Positions 61,860-64,000 of a stretch of DNA of 64,000 nucleotides are shown here, piece after piece. The DNA lies in the NCBI GenBank assembly GCA_965228415.1, contig OZ245814.1, forward strand, positions 5,890,001 to 5,954,000. Direction: 5' to 3'. The notes beneath the pieces are model-generated. The model was not told the origin of the DNA. It worked only from the letters and a program-made list of their open reading frames with translations, and did no database searches. Every line of letters begins with the position of its first letter. The first letter of the stretch is position 1. The stretch is from Agaribacillus sp965228415 (GTDB lineage Bacteria; Bacteroidota; Bacteroidia; Cytophagales; Cyclobacteriaceae). Position numbers and translations under genes: made by a program.

Positions 61860-62281
61860 TGAAGTATAATTTTAAGGCACCTTGTAGTAAGAAAAAGCTC
61901 AGAGCAATCAGGGATTTTATTGGCAAAAACCTGAAAAAACATAATCTTGATGATATAGAGATTAATATGATTGTTCTGGCCGTGGATGAAGTTTGTGCCA
62001 ACTTGATTATACATTCCCACGATTGCGATCCCAATGAGTCTCTTGAATTGAATATGAACGTTGATGCCAAGCACGAGGGCGTAACTTTCGAAATTATTGA
62101 TAGAGGGGAAGGATTCAATATTTTAAAATATAAAGAGCCGTCATTGGATGATATCGTAAGGAACAAAAAAAAGGGAGGACTTGGATTAATGCTGGTCAAA
62201 AGAATTATGGATCATATTGAATTTAAATCCTCTCCAAGAAAAAATATCTGCAAGCTGTATAAAAAATTTGAAAACCACTAG
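61859..62281 (+). CDS. RsbW/SpoIIAB-like anti-sigma serine kinase
   Basis: A 140-residue HATPase_c_2 protein of the GHKL family. The N box is VLAVDEVCANLIIHSHD, the G1 box IIDRGEGFNIL and the G2 region GGLGLMLVKRIMDHIEF. It should phosphorylate the STAS protein and bind a sigma factor or other client; no sigma factor gene is adjacent. The ATG at 61859 overlaps the STAS stop codon (TAATG), so the two are translationally coupled; an ATG at 61853 in the same frame is an alternative. Confidence 0.9.
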   Translation: MKYNFKAPCSKKKLRAIRDFIGKNLKKHNLDDIEINMIVLAVDEVCANLIIHSHDCDPNESLELNMNVDAKHEGVTFEIIDRGEGFNILKYKEPSLDDIVRNKKKGGLGLMLVKRIMDHIEFKSSPRKNICKLYKKFENH

Positions 62282-62401
62282 ACTTTTCAATTAATACTCA
62301 CCGCACCGGCTTTGAACATCACGCGATCCACACGCATATTAATAGGTACTCATTAAAAAAATCACTAAAATTGTAGCGCTTTTTAATTAGGAATACTTTC
62401 A

Positions 62402-64000
62402 ATGGAAAAGGTAGTAAAAGTAGTATTTTTAGTCTTCCTCATCAGCTCTTGTCAATCAACCAAAGACCTAAACAGGAATAATGATTTCCTTTTTGAGGTG
62501 GGAGAAACCCCTGTTTCAAGCGAGGAATTTTTATATGTTTACAGCAAAAATAATTTTAACAAGGATAGTACTTTCAATCGGAAAGATGTAGAGGAGTACC
62601 TGGAATTATTTATCAATTTTAAATTAAAAGTTAAGGAAGCCAAAGCATTAGGGCTCGACCAAAAAGATGCTTTTAAAGGAGAACTGGAAGGTTACAGGAA
62701 ACAATTGGCAAAACCATATCTCACCGAAAGCAAGGTGACCGACCAATTGGTGGAGGAGGCTTATGACCGGATGAAATATGAGGTGGATGCTTCCCATATC
62801 TTATTGCGGCTGAATGCGTCGGCGGAGCCTGAGGATACGCTTAACGTGTACAATAGAATCCTTGAAATTAAAGATCGTATCGAACAGGGAGATTCGTTTT
62901 CGGACGTGGCCAGGGAAGTATCCGAAGATCCATCGGCTAAAACCAATGGCGGCAAGCTGGGTTACTTTTCCGCATTTCAAATGGTTTATCCTTTTGAAAG
63001 CGCCGCCTATAAAACAGAGGCAGGAAACCTATCTGATCCGGTGAGAACCAGGTTTGGCTATCATATCCTTTATGTGCATGACAAGAGACCTTCCAAGGGT
63101 AAAGTAAAGGTTTCGCACATCATGATCAGAAGTAATGAAGGAATGCCCCCGGATGTCAAGGAAAGTAATAAGAAAAAAATCGATGAGATTTACAGCAGAT
63201 TAGTCGCTTCGGAGGACTGGAATACACTTTGCAGTCAGTTCTCAGAGGATCTTGCCTCCAGTAAAAAAGGAGGGCAACTGCCCTGGATAGGTACTGGGAA
63301 CGTTGACCCGGCTTTTGAAGCAGCGGCATTTGGATTACAAAGACCGGGAGATATTTCCAAACCGGTATTGTCTCCGTACGGATGGCATATTATCAAACTA
63401 AATGATAAAAAGAACCTGGCATCTTTCGAAGAGATGGCGGCACAGCTCAAAGCAAAGATTGAATCAGATAGCAGATCCGAGCTCAGTAAAAAAATATTGA
63501 TCAATCGCTTAAAAAAGGAAAATGAATATGTCCTTAACAAAGCGCATTTAAACCAGGTGATCGCCCTGGCCGACAGTTCCTTGCTGGCCGGAAAATGGCA
63601 GGTTAATCAGAATGACTCTTTGTCCGCCCAACCACTTTTTTCCGTAAAGGAACAAACCATCAAGGTGGATAGTTTTTTTCATTTTCTGGAAGAAAAACAG
63701 CGTCCGAGGAGTGCTATATCTCCAAAAGCGTTAATGAAGGACTATTTCAACGACTTTGAAGAGGAGACGTTGTTGGCATTTGAAGAGGCACATTTAGTGG
63801 ATAAATATGAGGATTACCGGATGTTGCTGAAGGAATATCACGAAGGGATTTTGCTGTTTGAAATAATGGACCAGCGGGTCTGGTCCAAAGCTATGAAGGA
63901 TTCGCTGGGACTGGTAGATTTTTTCGATAAAAACCAAAAAAAATATTATTGGCAAGAAAGAGCAGAGGCCATTATTGTTAATGCGGCCAATAAAGAGGTC
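62402..64000 (+). CDS. Peptidyl-prolyl isomerase (PpiC/SurA-like) lipoprotein, partial
   Basis: At least 533 residues; the frame continues beyond the window, so the 3' end is missing. A lipoprotein signal with lipobox ISSC (Cys 17) precedes an N-terminal SurA-like chaperone helix region. Two parvulin-type PPIase domains follow in tandem: about 121-225 (VDASHILLRL, FGYHILYVHD) and about 235-335 (KVSHIMIRSNEG, GWHIIKLND). This is the SurA layout, for folding outer-membrane proteins in the periplasm. The rest (335 onwards) has no recognised domain. ATG 62402, about 120 bp after the partner-switching genes. Confidence 0.9.
   Translation, partial: MEKVVKVVFLVFLISSCQSTKDLNRNNDFLFEVGETPVSSEEFLYVYSKNNFNKDSTFNRKDVEEYLELFINFKLKVKEAKALGLDQKDAFKGELEGYRKQLAKPYLTESKVTDQLVEEAYDRMKYEVDASHILLRLNASAEPEDTLNVYNRILEIKDRIEQGDSFSDVAREVSEDPSAKTNGGKLGYFSAFQMVYPFESAAYKTEAGNLSDPVRTRFGYHILYVHDKRPSKGKVKVSHIMIRSNEGMPPDVKESNKKKIDEIYSRLVASEDWNTLCSQFSEDLASSKKGGQLPWIGTGNVDPAFEAAAFGLQRPGDISKPVLSPYGWHIIKLNDKKNLASFEEMAAQLKAKIESDSRSELSKKILINRLKKENEYVLNKAHLNQVIALADSSLLAGKWQVNQNDSLSAQPLFSVKEQTIKVDSFFHFLEEKQRPRSAISPKALMKDYFNDFEEETLLAFEEAHLVDKYEDYRMLLKEYHEGILLFEIMDQRVWSKAMKDSLGLVDFFDKNQKKYYWQERAEAIIVNAANKEV

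Noticed and set aside
1..64000. CRISPR arrays, tRNA/rRNA genes, insertion sequences or phage genes.
   Set aside because: I looked through the intergenic regions and found no regularly spaced repeats, no tRNA-like T-loop pattern, no transposase or integrase motifs and no terminal repeats.

Overview
The window is a stretch of chromosome from a member of the Bacteroidetes, most likely a Cytophagales-type marine or soil bacterium. The main evidence is a complete type IX secretion (T9SS)/gliding motor cluster in the order porP/sprF-gldK-gldL-gldM-gldN (52111-57705). Supporting evidence: a secreted protein with a T9SS C-terminal sorting domain at 91-2319, several Bacteroidetes-type families (DUF4271, DUF3857-transglutaminase, GIN/DUF2807, PD40-OmpA proteins), and promoter-like boxes of the Bacteroidetes form TAnnTTTG. 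I see no rRNA, tRNA, CRISPR array, insertion sequence, integrase or phage gene. This looks like ordinary core chromosome with dense genes and few gaps over 300 bp.

Layout. 91-4497 (minus): a T9SS cargo protein, a small membrane protein and a secreted TPR protein. 4824-6165 (plus): an atypical short-chain dehydrogenase and a DUF4136 lipoprotein. 6210-9229 (minus): pheA, a tandem universal stress protein and a GIN-domain lipoprotein. 9430-11970 (plus): glyA (carrying a -1 frameshift), tatC and rpiB. 12055-13467 (minus): a polytopic membrane protein. 13735-18502 (plus): rbfA, a LolE/FtsX-like permease and a SNF2 helicase. 18564-24327 (minus): a secreted amidase and two adjacent DUF3857-transglutaminase paralogues. 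24601-43396 (plus): plsY, an M20 dipeptidase, a DsbD-like protein, an M23 peptidase, a patatin-Omp85 fusion, two OmpA-family proteins (one PorE-like), a TIGR01777 epimerase, a LOG protein, a lytic transglycosylase, uvrA and NDH-2. 43609-45364 (plus): a LytS/LytTR two-component pair. 45384-46978 (minus): an acidic protein and hemW. 47053-51991 (plus): a POTRA/Omp85-like outer-membrane protein, a WecA/TagO-type transferase, a DUF4271 protein and hemD. 52111-57705: the T9SS core. 57850-64000: guaB, a SpoIIE phosphatase/STAS/RsbW-like partner-switching module, and a SurA-like PPIase lipoprotein that runs off the window.

How it fits together. Much of the window serves the cell envelope. GldL and GldM form the proton-driven motor, and GldK and GldN form the periplasmic ring. 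PorP and a PorE-like OmpA protein are candidate outer-membrane/peptidoglycan partners, and the gene at 91-2319 is a likely client. The M23 peptidase, lytic transglycosylase, WecA-like transferase, PlsY, Omp85-like proteins and PPIase are further envelope functions. The partner-switching module downstream of guaB has a membrane sensor phosphatase, an antagonist and an anti-sigma-like kinase but no sigma factor beside it, so its output is unknown. The most notable anomalies are the glyA frameshift, a 68-bp imperfect palindrome at 24390-24457, a palindrome overlapping the presumed guaB promoter, and an intrinsic-terminator-like hairpin ending immediately before the SpoIIE start codon.
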